DNA of 64,000 nt from an uncultured Pelagibacteraceae bacterium (GTDB lineage Bacteria > Pseudomonadota > Alphaproteobacteria > Pelagibacterales > Pelagibacteraceae), in the NCBI GenBank assembly GCA_902590395.1, contig CACIWQ010000005.1, forward strand, positions 1 to 64,000, in the 5' to 3' direction. A program made the position numbers and the translations under genes. The notes below the pieces were generated by a model. That model did not search any database and was not told where the DNA came from. It saw nothing but the letters and a program-made list of their open reading frames with translations. This document shows, piece by piece, positions 28,173-35,965 of this stretch (within the stretch, counting starts at the first letter, position 1; each line of letters starts with the position of its first letter).

Positions 28173-28618
28173 GCGTAAATGAAAAGACAAATCTTAAACT
28201 GATATGTAAAAATCAAGAGGATCTTAAAGTGATGTCTGCATATCTACAAGACAGCATTGTAATTGTAAAGGATATGACGTTTTTAAAACAAAACAAAGCT
28301 TTTGTAATGATATCAAATAGATTCATGTGGGAAGATTTTGAAAAAGGAGTTTTTAGACAAAACAAGAGAATAAGATGTGCAGTAAAATTTGAAGATGTTA
28401 TATCGGTTAAATCAAAAAATATTAATCAAAATAAAAAGAATAAGCCTTTAGAGTGCCTAGCAATAAAAAGTGAAGAGCAAGCCGACGAAACTTATAGAAT
28501 TAAAATTTTTTTTTCTGGAGATGCAGTTATTACTATGTTGGTTGAAGTTTTAGAAGCTGCCATGGAAGATTTAGGTAAACCATGGGCAGTAAAACACTTT
28601 CCTAAGCACAAAATTTGA
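28169..28618 (+). CDS. DUF2948 family protein
   Basis: A 149-residue protein matching in pattern the alphaproteobacterial DUF2948 family found next to murA and hisD. Segments such as LKLICKNQEDLKVMSAYLQD, MISNRFMWEDFE and RIKIFFSGDAVITMLVEVLE fit that family. The start is placed at ATG 28169, overlapping the murA stop as ATGA. A longer in-frame reading from 28142 would intrude into murA. Function unknown. hisD, often next in line, is absent here and infA follows directly. Confidence 0.75.
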   Translation: MSVNEKTNLKLICKNQEDLKVMSAYLQDSIVIVKDMTFLKQNKAFVMISNRFMWEDFEKGVFRQNKRIRCAVKFEDVISVKSKNINQNKKNKPLECLAIKSEEQADETYRIKIFFSGDAVITMLVEVLEAAMEDLGKPWAVKHFPKHKI

Positions 28619-28671
28619 ATGTTGAATTATGTGTTTATTTTGAATAGAACTCTACAAAAAAAGGAGTATTT

Positions 28672-28887
28672 TTGGCTAAACAAGATTTTTTAGAGTTTAA
28701 AGGTAAAGTAACAGAACTTTTACCGAATGCTATGTTTAGGGTTAAACTTGAAAACAATCATGAAGTGTTGGCGCATACCGCCGGAAAGTTAAGAAAAAAT
28801 AGAATAAGAGTATTAGCTGGAGATAATGTTTTGGTTGAAATTACCCCTTATGATTTAACCAAAGGTAGAATAATTTTTAGGTTTTAA
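28672..28887 (+). CDS. infA: Translation initiation factor IF-1
   Basis: OB-fold initiation factor that binds the ribosomal A site. The translation [20 protein letters not shown] with [20 protein letters not shown] and [19 protein letters not shown] is unmistakable. The start codon is TTG at 28672; no ATG or GTG fits. A strong Shine-Dalgarno AAGGAG lies at 28661-28666, about 5 bases upstream, which decides the start. The length of 71 is normal. The tRNA-Phe gene begins 4 bases after the stop. Confidence 0.96.
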   Translation: MAKQDFLEFKGKVTELLPNAMFRVKLENNHEVLAHTAGKLRKNRIRVLAGDNVLVEITPYDLTKGRIIFRF

Positions 28888-28891
28888 ATTA

Positions 28892-28967
28892 GGCCAGGTA
28901 GCTCAGTCGGTAGAGCAGAGCCCTGAAAAGGCTTGTGTCGGCGGTTCGATTCCGTCCCTGGCCACCA
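28892..28967 (+). tRNA. tRNA-Phe (GAA)
   Basis: 76 bases including encoded CCA. The acceptor GGCCAGG pairs with CCTGGCC. The D arm is GCTCAGTCGGTAGAGC, the anticodon stem GAGCC/GGCTT closes loop CTGAAAA, anticodon GAA, and the T arm loop is TTCGATT. Discriminator A. It sits directly after infA and marks the left edge of a small accessory block. Confidence 0.96.
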
Positions 28968-29016
28968 TGTCTTTGGCTGGTTAATTAAATTTAAATCAAT
29001 TATACAACTGACTTCG

Positions 29017-29037
29017 ACACACATACGACACACTCAG
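29017..29037. other. Short ACACACATA..CACTCAG motif downstream of tRNA-Phe
   Basis: ACACACATACG followed by ACACACTCAG lies about 50 bases after the tRNA-Phe 3' end. It resembles the sequence at 35850-35874 after hisG (ACACACATATTACG, then CCAATACTCAC). Both sites border accessory genes. It may be a recombination-related motif, but two occurrences prove little. Confidence 0.25.
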
Positions 29038-29055
29038 GACAATTTTTATTATACT

Positions 29056-29982
29056 TTAATCAAATAAAACTTTATCTGAATAAAGAATGTCAAAAATATA
29101 ATAATTGTTGAAGCTTTTTATAGGAAGAAGCTTGTCAACCGTTCTTGTTAAAAATAGAGGATTATACTTAAGTCTGTCTTCTTCCTTAAAGTAAGTTTGT
29201 CCGATAAAAATTATTTTAAAAAACAAGCTAATTTTAGTGAAAATTTCTGGAGAAAATTTAATATATTTTTCTATATTTGAAACATATATCAAGTCTAGTA
29301 CACTTAAACGATATCTTTTATTTTTTTTTGCAATAAAATAGCAAGGTTCTAATTTTTTTTCTTTGTCTAAAACAACAAAATGAATACAATTAAGTTTTTT
29401 ATGATCCTGATATATTTGTTTATCACGAATGTTCAAGTTGTCTTCAATTTCTTGATTATTAGTAGAAATTAAGAATCTTCCATAATTTTTGGAAAATAAA
29501 GAAAGTATATTAATACTAAGCCCAGCTGTATATTTCATTGTTTTAACCTCAAAACCTAATTTTTTATATAAACCTATAATTGAGGTTCTTGGAGTTGTGG
29601 CATAAACAATAATTTTTTTTTCAAATAAAGGGACAAAAAAAGCATATGCAAATAATCTAAATTCTTTTTCGACATACCAGTGCACAAGATTACAGCATAC
29701 AACTTCATTATTATTAATTTGTCTTTTGGAACAAATTGTACCTAAAAAACCAACAATAGCATTATTGTCGGTGTTTCTCATAAAATATCCTAGAGGATAT
29801 TCTTCGTAATTCCAATTATTTCCAAAATGAGATTTTAGCGGACTAAAACTAAATTCTAGTTCTTTTCTACTTTCTAAATATTCATTGGCTAAATGAATTT
29901 CTTTGTCGGAAACCTTTTCAATAACGATGTTTTTTGGAATTCTTTTTTTTAGTTTATCTAAGTAATTTTCTTTTAAAATCAT
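29056..29982 (-). CDS. GNAT-like acyltransferase
   Basis: A 308-residue protein with an N-terminal acetyltransferase-like domain: AIVGFLGTICSKRQ (strand and bulge), VVCCNLVHWYVEKEFR (beta-4 with following turn) and IVYATTPRTSIIGLYKKLGFEV (alpha-4/beta-6 pattern ending in the typical YxxxGF). The remaining half is uncharacterised. ATG 29982 is preferred; a TTG one codon upstream is the alternative. It lies 7 bases after a sugar O-methyltransferase gene, so modification of a surface sugar is plausible. The donor and acceptor are unknown. Confidence 0.6.
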   Translation of the reverse strand: MILKENYLDKLKKRIPKNIVIEKVSDKEIHLANEYLESRKELEFSFSPLKSHFGNNWNYEEYPLGYFMRNTDNNAIVGFLGTICSKRQINNNEVVCCNLVHWYVEKEFRLFAYAFFVPLFEKKIIVYATTPRTSIIGLYKKLGFEVKTMKYTAGLSINILSLFSKNYGRFLISTNNQEIEDNLNIRDKQIYQDHKKLNCIHFVVLDKEKKLEPCYFIAKKNKRYRLSVLDLIYVSNIEKYIKFSPEIFTKISLFFKIIFIGQTYFKEEDRLKYNPLFLTRTVDKLLPIKSFNNYYIFDILYSDKVLFD

Positions 29983-29989
29983 CAATAAC

Positions 29990-31024
29990 TCATTTGGATA
30001 TTAGGAAAAAAATTTTTTCATTATCATTATCTAAACGAGCAAATTCTTTAACATCTAGATTATTTTTGAATATATTATTGATTTGTGTAGGGCTTAAGGT
30101 TTTGTTTCTATCAAAACCATCATAAACTATTAAACTAATTGAACCCTTGTTTTTTAGCAATTCCAAAATAAAATTTGAGTAGTTTTTAACAACTTTTTCT
30201 GGCATTTCTTGAAAAGAAGCGGAGTTATGAAAATGATCTATTGTTCCAGATATATTCTCTATTTTCCATGGTGGAATGCAGTAAATTTCCAAATTATTAT
30301 TTTCCGAAAATTTTATTTGTTCATTTTTTTTAAGATCGCAATAGTCTTTTACAGAATCTCCAAAAAAAGATCTTAGATATTCAGTTCCCACAAATAGGTT
30401 GGGTACCATATCCAAATAAATAACTTTTCTAATATTACTAAAGTTGTTTAACAAAAAGTGGACGTTTGAACCAAAACCACCACCAATTTCAAAATAAGTT
30501 GATATTTTGCTCATATCGGCAAATTTATTAATAGCCTCAACTCTGTCAGCTATATCCAGGTAATGGCAAGAATATTCCTGATTATTGATTTTAAACTTTA
30601 ATTTACATCCGAACTCAGTAGATTTTTCGATTTTATACTTGGAAAGTAAATGTTTTACCTTTTGATTATTTTCGTAATAATTTTGATTTTTTCTTAAAAG
30701 TTCATTTATATGATCAAATGATATTTTTATTTGTGCGTCATAAATTTTTTTTACAAAGGGCAAGTATGTTATATAGGATAAAATTCTACCCTTAAAACCA
30801 AGCTCATTCCTTATATCGGAAACAATATTATCCACATAACTGGTTCCTACTCCAGAATTAAGGCCTCTAAAATCTTTCAGTCCTTTTTTTTTCAGCCAAT
30901 ATAAAATTTTTTTAGTTTTATAATCCCAATAAGGACCAGCAGAGTACAAATCTTTTTTATTTCTGTTCTCATCTTCTATTAAAGCATCTAATAGAATTTT
31001 TTGATTTTTATTTAAAGCGGTCAT
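29990..31024 (-). CDS. Putative sugar O-methyltransferase (NanM-type)
   Basis: A SAM-dependent methyltransferase of the putative sugar O-methyltransferase group. The SAM-binding motif is TYFEIGGGFGSNVHFLL (about residues 175-190), with an acidic residue at the end of the next strand in VIYLDMVPNLF. The later segment DHFHNSASFQEMPEKVVKNY is characteristic of the group, whose members are encoded in surface-polysaccharide regions. Length 344. Directly upstream of the GNAT-like gene. The substrate is inferred from family context. Confidence 0.7.
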   Translation of the reverse strand: MTALNKNQKILLDALIEDENRNKKDLYSAGPYWDYKTKKILYWLKKKGLKDFRGLNSGVGTSYVDNIVSDIRNELGFKGRILSYITYLPFVKKIYDAQIKISFDHINELLRKNQNYYENNQKVKHLLSKYKIEKSTEFGCKLKFKINNQEYSCHYLDIADRVEAINKFADMSKISTYFEIGGGFGSNVHFLLNNFSNIRKVIYLDMVPNLFVGTEYLRSFFGDSVKDYCDLKKNEQIKFSENNNLEIYCIPPWKIENISGTIDHFHNSASFQEMPEKVVKNYSNFILELLKNKGSISLIVYDGFDRNKTLSPTQINNIFKNNLDVKEFARLDNDNEKIFFLISK

Positions 31025-31060
31025 ATTAGGTAATCAAAATGTAATATATCATATTTAACA

Positions 31061-31828
31061 TCATTTACATTTAACTACTCCTTCTATACCAAATTTAACA
31101 ACGGTTTCTACACCAAATACTGGTGTTTCATCCATTTCTACAACCTCTAACTTTTGTTCTAGTATGTCAAAATTTTTTGTTTTTTTACAAATTTTAGAAG
31201 CTCGTTTGTCAAAAAGTTTTTTTAAATTATCCGTAGAAGCGTTACTTGCCTCGCTAAGCTTGAACCATTTTTTTCCTTTTATTGAAATTTTATGTTTATT
31301 TTTATTATCATCTTCTTTTTTTTGTTTTTGCATTTTTAGTTCTTCAGCCCTTTTCTTTTTTTCCTCAAGTTTTATTCTTTTTTGTTCAGCTTCAAATTGC
31401 TCTTTTTTAATTTGTTCTTCACTTTTTTTATTACTTTTACTCCAATCTGCTTTCACATTGGTACAATAGCTCTGTATTTTTTTACCATCTAACACAAAAA
31501 TATTATTTTTTTTTTTATATTTTAATTTAATTATTGATTTGGAATTAGCATTTAAATAGTATTGAAAATAACTATTTTTACCTGCGCCACTTTGTATTAT
31601 TTCGCTAACTATTTGATCTTCGGTTATTAATTTTATTTTATCCTCTAATTTTTGTTCATATCCATCAAGAGATTTCAAATTTACGTTAATTACATTTTTT
31701 TGTAAATCTATCACGTAGTTTGCAAAAACTTTTTCATTCAATCGACATTTTTTAAAATAATATGGTTCAGCGTAACCTAAATTACAAAAAACAAAAAATC
31801 CAATAAGTGCTATAAAAAATTTCTTCAT
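31061..31828 (-). CDS. Exported protein with charged coiled-coil, unknown
   Basis: A 255-residue protein with a clear signal peptide (MKKFFIALIGFFVFCNLGYA, cleavage after GYA). The mature part starts with a small beta-rich region containing two cysteines. A long Lys/Glu-rich helix of about 40 residues (EEQIKKEQFEAEQKRIKLEE and onward) then looks like a coiled coil, and the C-terminal domain is compact (about residues 180-255). No known family recognised. It is probably periplasmic. It is separated from the methyltransferase by 36 bases and from the cold-shock gene by a divergent 166-base gap. Confidence 0.65.
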   Translation of the reverse strand: MKKFFIALIGFFVFCNLGYAEPYYFKKCRLNEKVFANYVIDLQKNVINVNLKSLDGYEQKLEDKIKLITEDQIVSEIIQSGAGKNSYFQYYLNANSKSIIKLKYKKKNNIFVLDGKKIQSYCTNVKADWSKSNKKSEEQIKKEQFEAEQKRIKLEEKKKRAEELKMQKQKKEDDNKNKHKISIKGKKWFKLSEASNASTDNLKKLFDKRASKICKKTKNFDILEQKLEVVEMDETPVFGVETVVKFGIEGVVKCK

Positions 31829-31908
31829 ATAAAAATAATTCTATACCAAATTGTTTGGCTGCGCTAATAATGGCAATTTTGCTATTCATTTTTATGCTAT
31901 ATTTGAAC

Positions 31909-31935
31909 TTGACATACCCACTTTAAATCTATTAA
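31909..31935 (+). promoter_or_regulatory. Possible promoter of the first cold-shock gene
   Basis: TTGACA at 31909-31914 is a perfect -35 box. The best -10 candidate is TATTAA at 31930-31935, with a 15-base spacer that is shorter than usual. The downstream 5' leader to the ATG at 31995 would be about 50 bases. Confidence 0.35.
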
Positions 31936-31994
31936 TGGTGCTCTATTGTAGAATTGTCTACAGTAAATTATTAATAACTAAGGAACGTTAAAAG

Positions 31995-32201
31995 ATGAGT
32001 CTTAAAGGTAAAGTAAAATGGTTCAATGGGAAAAAAGGTTATGGTTTCATTGAGCGAGAAGATAAAGAAAAAGATGTTTTTGTTCATCACACAGCTGTAA
32101 GAGCTGCAGGTCTTAAATATCTTAATGAAGGTGATGAAATAACATTTGAAGTTGAGAACGGCGAAAAAGGTCCTTCCGCAGTAAATCTGCAAAAAGCTTA
32201 A
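31995..32201 (+). CDS. Cold-shock domain protein (first tandem copy)
   Basis: A 68-residue single-stranded nucleic-acid binding protein of the CspA family. RNP1 is KGYGFIE and RNP2 is DVFVHH; the N-terminal [16 protein letters not shown] and C-terminal [10 protein letters not shown] are typical. A second, similar gene lies 127 bases downstream. Upstream bases AAGGAACG give a moderate ribosome-binding site. It probably acts as an RNA chaperone. Divergent from the exported coiled-coil protein. Confidence 0.95.
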   Translation: MSLKGKVKWFNGKKGYGFIEREDKEKDVFVHHTAVRAAGLKYLNEGDEITFEVENGEKGPSAVNLQKA

Positions 32202-32227
32202 TCTTATTTCAATAAATTTCACAAAAT

Positions 32228-32267
32228 TCGGGGCGATAATTAATTGTTAATTAGTTTTTTGCCCCGA
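32228..32267 (+). other. Nested hairpin in the leader of the second cold-shock gene
   Basis: Arms TCGGGGC (32228-32234) and GCCCCGA (32261-32267) pair perfectly over 7 bp. The enclosed loop contains a second inverted repeat (TAATTAA / TTAATTA) followed by a T run. The T run lies inside the outer loop and not after it, so this is not a simple terminator for the first gene. It lies in the leader of the second csp gene and could be a temperature-responsive structure. Confidence 0.4.
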
Positions 32268-32327
32268 GACAATTTGTTGTTAGATTGGCTATCAATGAAT
32301 TTAATTTAAACAAAGAAAGGTAATAAC

Positions 32328-32531
32328 ATGAGTATCAAAGGAAAAGTAAAATGGTTTAACTCACAAAAGGGTTACGGTTTTATAGAACGAGAAGATAAAG
32401 AAAAAGATGTTTTCGTTCATTCTTCAGCAGCTCAAGCAGCAAGCTTGGAGTTAAATGAAGGTGACCAATTGACATTTGATGTAGAGACAGGTCAAAAAGG
32501 TCCATCCGCAGTTAATTTACAAAAAGTTTAA
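32328..32531 (+). CDS. Cold-shock domain protein (second tandem copy)
   Basis: A 67-residue CspA-family protein, closely similar to the upstream copy: [11 protein letters not shown] and [10 protein letters not shown] are shared exactly, while the middle ([20 protein letters not shown]) has diverged. RNP1 KGYGFIE and RNP2 DVFVHS are intact. AAAGG lies 6-10 bases before the ATG. The pair looks like an old tandem duplication with separate leaders. It is followed by three short inverted repeats and the tRNA-His gene. Confidence 0.95.
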   Translation: MSIKGKVKWFNSQKGYGFIEREDKEKDVFVHSSAAQAASLELNEGDQLTFDVETGQKGPSAVNLQKV

Positions 32532-32617
32532 TTGCATACAATCTATTGTTGCAAAGTGGAAAAATTATGCTACTTTGCGACAATGATTGAAAATTTAAAA
32601 ATCATAAACATTCTAAA

Positions 32618-32657
32618 TGCAAAACACCATTTTGCACACGCTAAGCTATTGCTTAGC
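32618..32657 (+). other. Two adjacent perfect hairpins upstream of tRNA-His
   Basis: TGCAAAA (32618-32624) pairs with TTTTGCA (32630-32636) around a 5-base loop. Three bases later GCTAAGC (32640-32646) pairs with GCTTAGC (32651-32657) around TATT. Neither is followed by a T run. They may be part of a small RNA, a processing site or termination of the csp transcript. Confidence 0.4.
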
Positions 32658-32715
32658 TAAATCATTACATATTTAAAATATAAATTTATAAACAAATAAT
32701 ATAAAAAGGAGTTAT

Positions 32716-32792
32716 GCAGCAGTAGCTCAGTTGGTTAGAGCACTAGTTTGTGGAACTAGGGGTCGGTGGTTCGAATCCACCCTGCTGTACCA
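32716..32792 (+). tRNA. tRNA-His (GTG), A73 and no encoded G-1
   Basis: 77 bases including CCA. Acceptor GCAGCAG pairs with CTGCTGT (first pair G-U). The anticodon stem CTAGT/ACTAG closes loop TTGTGGA, anticodon GTG. The discriminator base is A, and the base before position 1 is T. The nearly universal G-1:C73 pair of tRNA-His is therefore absent, as known for a group of Alphaproteobacteria with a matching HisRS. hisS begins 6 bases downstream. Confidence 0.96.
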
Positions 32793-32797
32793 AAATA

Positions 32798-34132
32798 ATG
32801 AGTAAAGAAAAAAATCTTAAACCTTCTAAGGAACTACCTTTAGGTTTTGTAGATAGACAAGAAAAAGAATTATTAATTAGAGATTTTATTATTTCTAATA
32901 TTAAAGAAGTTATGACTAAGTACGGGTTTCAATATCTCGAGACACCAAGTTTCGAGTACACGGATAGTATTGGAAAATTTTTGCCTGACAAAGAAAGACC
33001 AGACCAAGGAGTGTTTTCTTTTAAAGATGAAAATAAATGGCTATCACTTCGATATGACCTTACTGCTCCTCTAGCAAGGTACGTTGCAAAAAATTACCTT
33101 GAGATTCCCAAACCTTTTAAACGCTATCAACTAGGAACAGTATGGAGAAACGAAAAACCAGGACCTGGAAGATTTAGAGAGTTTTTGCAATTCGATGCAG
33201 ATTTTGTAGGAACAAAAAATTTACAAGCAGACGCAGAACTTTGTGTATTAATATCTGAGATATTGGAAAAGAGTGGGCTAGATAAAAAAGATTATACTGT
33301 GAAGATTTCTTCTAGAAAATTCACTGATAAACTCTTTGAACAATTAAAAATTAAATCAAAAGAGCAAATATCAACCACTTTACGTGCTCTCGATAAAATC
33401 GATAGACTAGGATGGGGAGAGGCTAAGAAACTTCTTGGAGAGGGAAGAAAAGATAAATCTGGAGATTATACAAAGGGCGCTAATCTTAATAGCGATCAAA
33501 TAAAAATAGTTGAAGATGCTTTAAAAAGCAAAACACCTGACAGTGAAGACGTTTTAGAGATTATTAAAATATTTCAAGATTATAATTTTGAAAATTATAA
33601 ATTTGATCCATCGGTGATAAGAGGTTTGGAATATTACACGGGGCCTATTTTTGAGGTTAATTTAAATTTTGAGGTAAAGAATTCAAAAGGACAAGCTATT
33701 CAATTTGGTTCAATAGGAGGAGGAGGAAGATACGATAATCTTGTAAGCAATTTTGGAAGTTTTGATTGTCCCGCAACCGGAATATCAGTTGGTATTGATA
33801 GGCTAGTGTTTGCTTTAATGCAAAAAAAAGATTTTAAAATAAAGACTGCTCGACCAATAGTCATATGTGTTTTTGATAAAAACAAAAACAAAGAATATGT
33901 CGAGATAGTAAATAAACTTAGAATGTCAAATATCAGTTCTGAGATTTATCCAGGAGAAGGTAAGTTAAAAAAGCAAATGGAGTATGCAAATAAGATTGGA
34001 TCTCCAGCTGTTATTTTGTATGGCGACGATGAAATAAAATCTGGAAAAACAATATTAAAAAATCTCAAAAGTGGCAAAGAAAGTTTAATTAAAACTGAGG
34101 ATCTAGCAAATGAAATCAAAAAATTACTCTGA
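32798..34132 (+). CDS. hisS: Histidine--tRNA ligase
   Basis: Class II synthetase for histidine. The start is ATG 32798, just after the tRNA-His gene; a longer in-frame reading runs through the tRNA and is rejected. Motif 2 is RYQLGTVWRNEKPGPGRFRE followed by FLQFDADFVG, and the histidine-binding motif is IRGLEYYTGPIFEV. Motif 3 is GISVGIDRLVFAL. The motif 2 region differs from the RYRQFHQ type of Escherichia coli, as expected for the alphaproteobacterial HisRS that reads tRNA-His without G-1. Length 444. It overlaps hisZ by 23 bases. Confidence 0.96.
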   Translation: MSKEKNLKPSKELPLGFVDRQEKELLIRDFIISNIKEVMTKYGFQYLETPSFEYTDSIGKFLPDKERPDQGVFSFKDENKWLSLRYDLTAPLARYVAKNYLEIPKPFKRYQLGTVWRNEKPGPGRFREFLQFDADFVGTKNLQADAELCVLISEILEKSGLDKKDYTVKISSRKFTDKLFEQLKIKSKEQISTTLRALDKIDRLGWGEAKKLLGEGRKDKSGDYTKGANLNSDQIKIVEDALKSKTPDSEDVLEIIKIFQDYNFENYKFDPSVIRGLEYYTGPIFEVNLNFEVKNSKGQAIQFGSIGGGGRYDNLVSNFGSFDCPATGISVGIDRLVFALMQKKDFKIKTARPIVICVFDKNKNKEYVEIVNKLRMSNISSEIYPGEGKLKKQMEYANKIGSPAVILYGDDEIKSGKTILKNLKSGKESLIKTEDLANEIKKLL

Positions 34133-35156
34133 AAATATAATAAAAGTTTTTAAGAAAGATGGTTTTATTTTATCAGAACCCGATGTTCTTTTAGATTCAG
34201 ATTATATTATTCAAAGATCAGGCGAAAATTTTAGAAAACTAATGCTTACTTTTGAGGATGACACCGGAAAAAGCATGTGTCTACGACCAGATTTGACAGT
34301 TGCTTCCTGTATAAAATATTTAAAAGATAATTCTATGGCAAATTCAAAAATTTTTTATTCAGGACAAGCCTATAGAAGATCAAACAGGCCAAAAGATAAA
34401 GTTGTTAATGATCAGCTAGGAATAGAGATTTTCGGTTCTAAAAATAAATCTATAGATGATTTAAAAATTTTAAAAACAATATCAAATTCAATTGAAAAAA
34501 TAAAAATAACAAATACATCGATTAAAGTAAGTGATGTAAGTTTATTTCAAAAGTTTATAGAGTCTTTAACAATTCCAGAACGATGGAAGTTGAGATTAAA
34601 GAGGCACTTTTGGAGACCCCAATATTTTGAAGATTTGCTTAAAAGACTTGAAACTAACTCCGATGTAGACCCAGCGGCAGTTGAGTTAGATAAAAAAAGA
34701 TTTGCCGAGATGAAAAATCTTGATCAAAGCAAAGAAATTGCAAGTCGTAAAGTCTCTGAGATTTTGTCTAGATTTGATAGAAAAATAAAAGATCCAAGAT
34801 CTTTTGCAGAAAATAAAAAAATTGTCAAAATCATTAGAGAGTTTTTAAAAATTAATTGCCCAATTAATAAATTAGAGAAAACTTTAAAAAGTTTTGTTAA
34901 AAAAAATAAATTAAGCAATAGTATATTCAAAGATTTAACAACTATAAAAAATTTATCAAAAATAAATTCAAAAACAATTTTTTCAACAAATTTTGGTAGA
35001 GATATAGAATATTATACTGGAATAGTTTTTGAAATATATAACTCATCAAAAAAAGAGATAGCAAGAGGAGGAAGATATGATGGTTTATTAAAAAGCCTTG
35101 GATCCAAAAAAAATATTTCAGCAGTTGGAGCTGCAATTAATTTAAACAACTTATAA
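34110..35156 (+). CDS. hisZ: ATP phosphoribosyltransferase regulatory subunit
   Basis: HisRS-like paralogue lacking aminoacylation function, needed by the short form of HisG as the histidine-sensing subunit. The class II core is seen in the segments MCLRPDLTVASCIKYL, GQAYRRSNRPKDKVVNDQLG, GRDIEYYTGIVFEIY and RGGRYDGLLKSLGSKKNISA. It lacks the anticodon-binding domain, giving 348 residues. Position between hisS and hisG fits the role. It begins inside the hisS coding end. Confidence 0.93.
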   Translation: MKSKNYSENIIKVFKKDGFILSEPDVLLDSDYIIQRSGENFRKLMLTFEDDTGKSMCLRPDLTVASCIKYLKDNSMANSKIFYSGQAYRRSNRPKDKVVNDQLGIEIFGSKNKSIDDLKILKTISNSIEKIKITNTSIKVSDVSLFQKFIESLTIPERWKLRLKRHFWRPQYFEDLLKRLETNSDVDPAAVELDKKRFAEMKNLDQSKEIASRKVSEILSRFDRKIKDPRSFAENKKIVKIIREFLKINCPINKLEKTLKSFVKKNKLSNSIFKDLTTIKNLSKINSKTIFSTNFGRDIEYYTGIVFEIYNSSKKEIARGGRYDGLLKSLGSKKNISAVGAAINLNNL

Positions 35157-35158
35157 AT

Positions 35159-35836
35159 ATGAAAAATTTAATAACAATAGGCTTACCAAGCAAAGGAAGA
35201 TTAAAAGAAGATTCAATAATTTTTTTTGAAAAAAAAAATCTTAAACCAACCACCAGTGGAGGTGTAAGAAATTATTTTGCGCAAATAGAGAACTTACCTA
35301 ATTCAAAAATTATTTATTTGCATGCTAAAGAGATAATCCAAAGACTTGGTGACGGAACAATTGACATAGGAATATCTGGTTTGGATCTATTACAGGAATC
35401 GTCTATCAACCTTCAGAAAAAAATTGAAATTAAAAAAAAACTAGACTTCGGTGTAGCCGATGTAGTGGTTGCTATACCTAATGATTGGATAGATGTTCAA
35501 ACGTTAGCAGACTTAGAAGAAGTTTCTTTTGATTTTAGGGATAATAAGAATACCAGGTTAAGAGTTGCAACAAAGTATCCAAATTTAACTAATAATTTTC
35601 TAGTCTCAAAAGGAATTACGCAATACAAACTTGTACCGAGTCTTGGGGCAACAGAAACCTATCCATTCATAGGATCATCTGAAATTATTACAGATATAAC
35701 TTCTACAGGAAAAACTTTAAAAGATAATAATCTTAGAGTTCTTAAAGATGGGTGTATTTTAAGTTCCCAAGCTTGTTTATTGATTTCAAAAAAAAAGGCC
35801 GCAATTTTGCGACCTTTTTTAAATTCATTAATTTGA
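35159..35836 (+). CDS. hisG: ATP phosphoribosyltransferase, short (HisG_S) form
   Basis: First enzyme of histidine synthesis, joining ATP and PRPP. The 225-residue length is the short form without the C-terminal ACT-like regulatory domain, consistent with hisZ next door. The segments GLPSKGRLKEDSI and DGTIDIGISGLDLLQESS, plus the phosphate loop ITDITSTGKTLKDNNL, are diagnostic. The last codons (KKKAAILRPFLNSLI) coincide with a hairpin terminator. Later genes downstream are unrelated accessory ORFs. Confidence 0.95.
   Translation: MKNLITIGLPSKGRLKEDSIIFFEKKNLKPTTSGGVRNYFAQIENLPNSKIIYLHAKEIIQRLGDGTIDIGISGLDLLQESSINLQKKIEIKKKLDFGVADVVVAIPNDWIDVQTLADLEEVSFDFRDNKNTRLRVATKYPNLTNNFLVSKGITQYKLVPSLGATETYPFIGSSEIITDITSTGKTLKDNNLRVLKDGCILSSQACLLISKKKAAILRPFLNSLI
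35788..35821 (+). terminator. Terminator hairpin inside the hisG 3' coding end
   Basis: An A run leads into GGCCGCA, a short AT loop and TGCGACC, then six T. GG-CC and CGCA-TGCG pair around one mismatch, and the flanking A and T runs extend the stem. The structure ends before the hisG stop codon at 35836, so the terminator is built from coding sequence. Confidence 0.6.
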
Positions 35837-35849
35837 TTGGTTTACATTC

Positions 35850-35874
35850 ACACACATATTACGCCAATACTCAC
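35850..35874. other. Boundary motif after hisG shared with the later modules
   Basis: ACACACATATTACG followed by CCAATACTCAC lies 14 bases after the hisG stop. CCAATACTCACT and the bases after it align with 37129 onward. Preceding TTTACATTC also aligns with the groEL-tail remnant at 37105. It may mark the left limit of the module array. Confidence 0.35.
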
Positions 35875-35884
35875 TTATTTAAGA

Positions 35885-35951
35885 ACTTCATTGAAAAGTT
35901 CATTGAGAAAACCGTTCAATTAGAAAGCAATTCAAAAGGTGACTTCATTGA
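35885..35951. repeat. Direct repeats TTCATTGA, upstream of the first accessory module
   Basis: ACTTCATTGA at 35885, AGTTCATTGA at 35897 and ACTTCATTGA at 35942. The first two are 12 bases apart, the same spacing as the TTCACTGC pair in the second module. They look like protein-binding iterons or recombinase arm sites. Function is inferred from layout only. Confidence 0.45.
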
Positions 35952-35965
35952 GGGGTGGGGTTAAA

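Noticed and set aside
32750-32797. Longer hisS start running through tRNA-His
   Set aside because: The extra residues are the translated tRNA gene; ATG 32798 gives the usual N-terminus.
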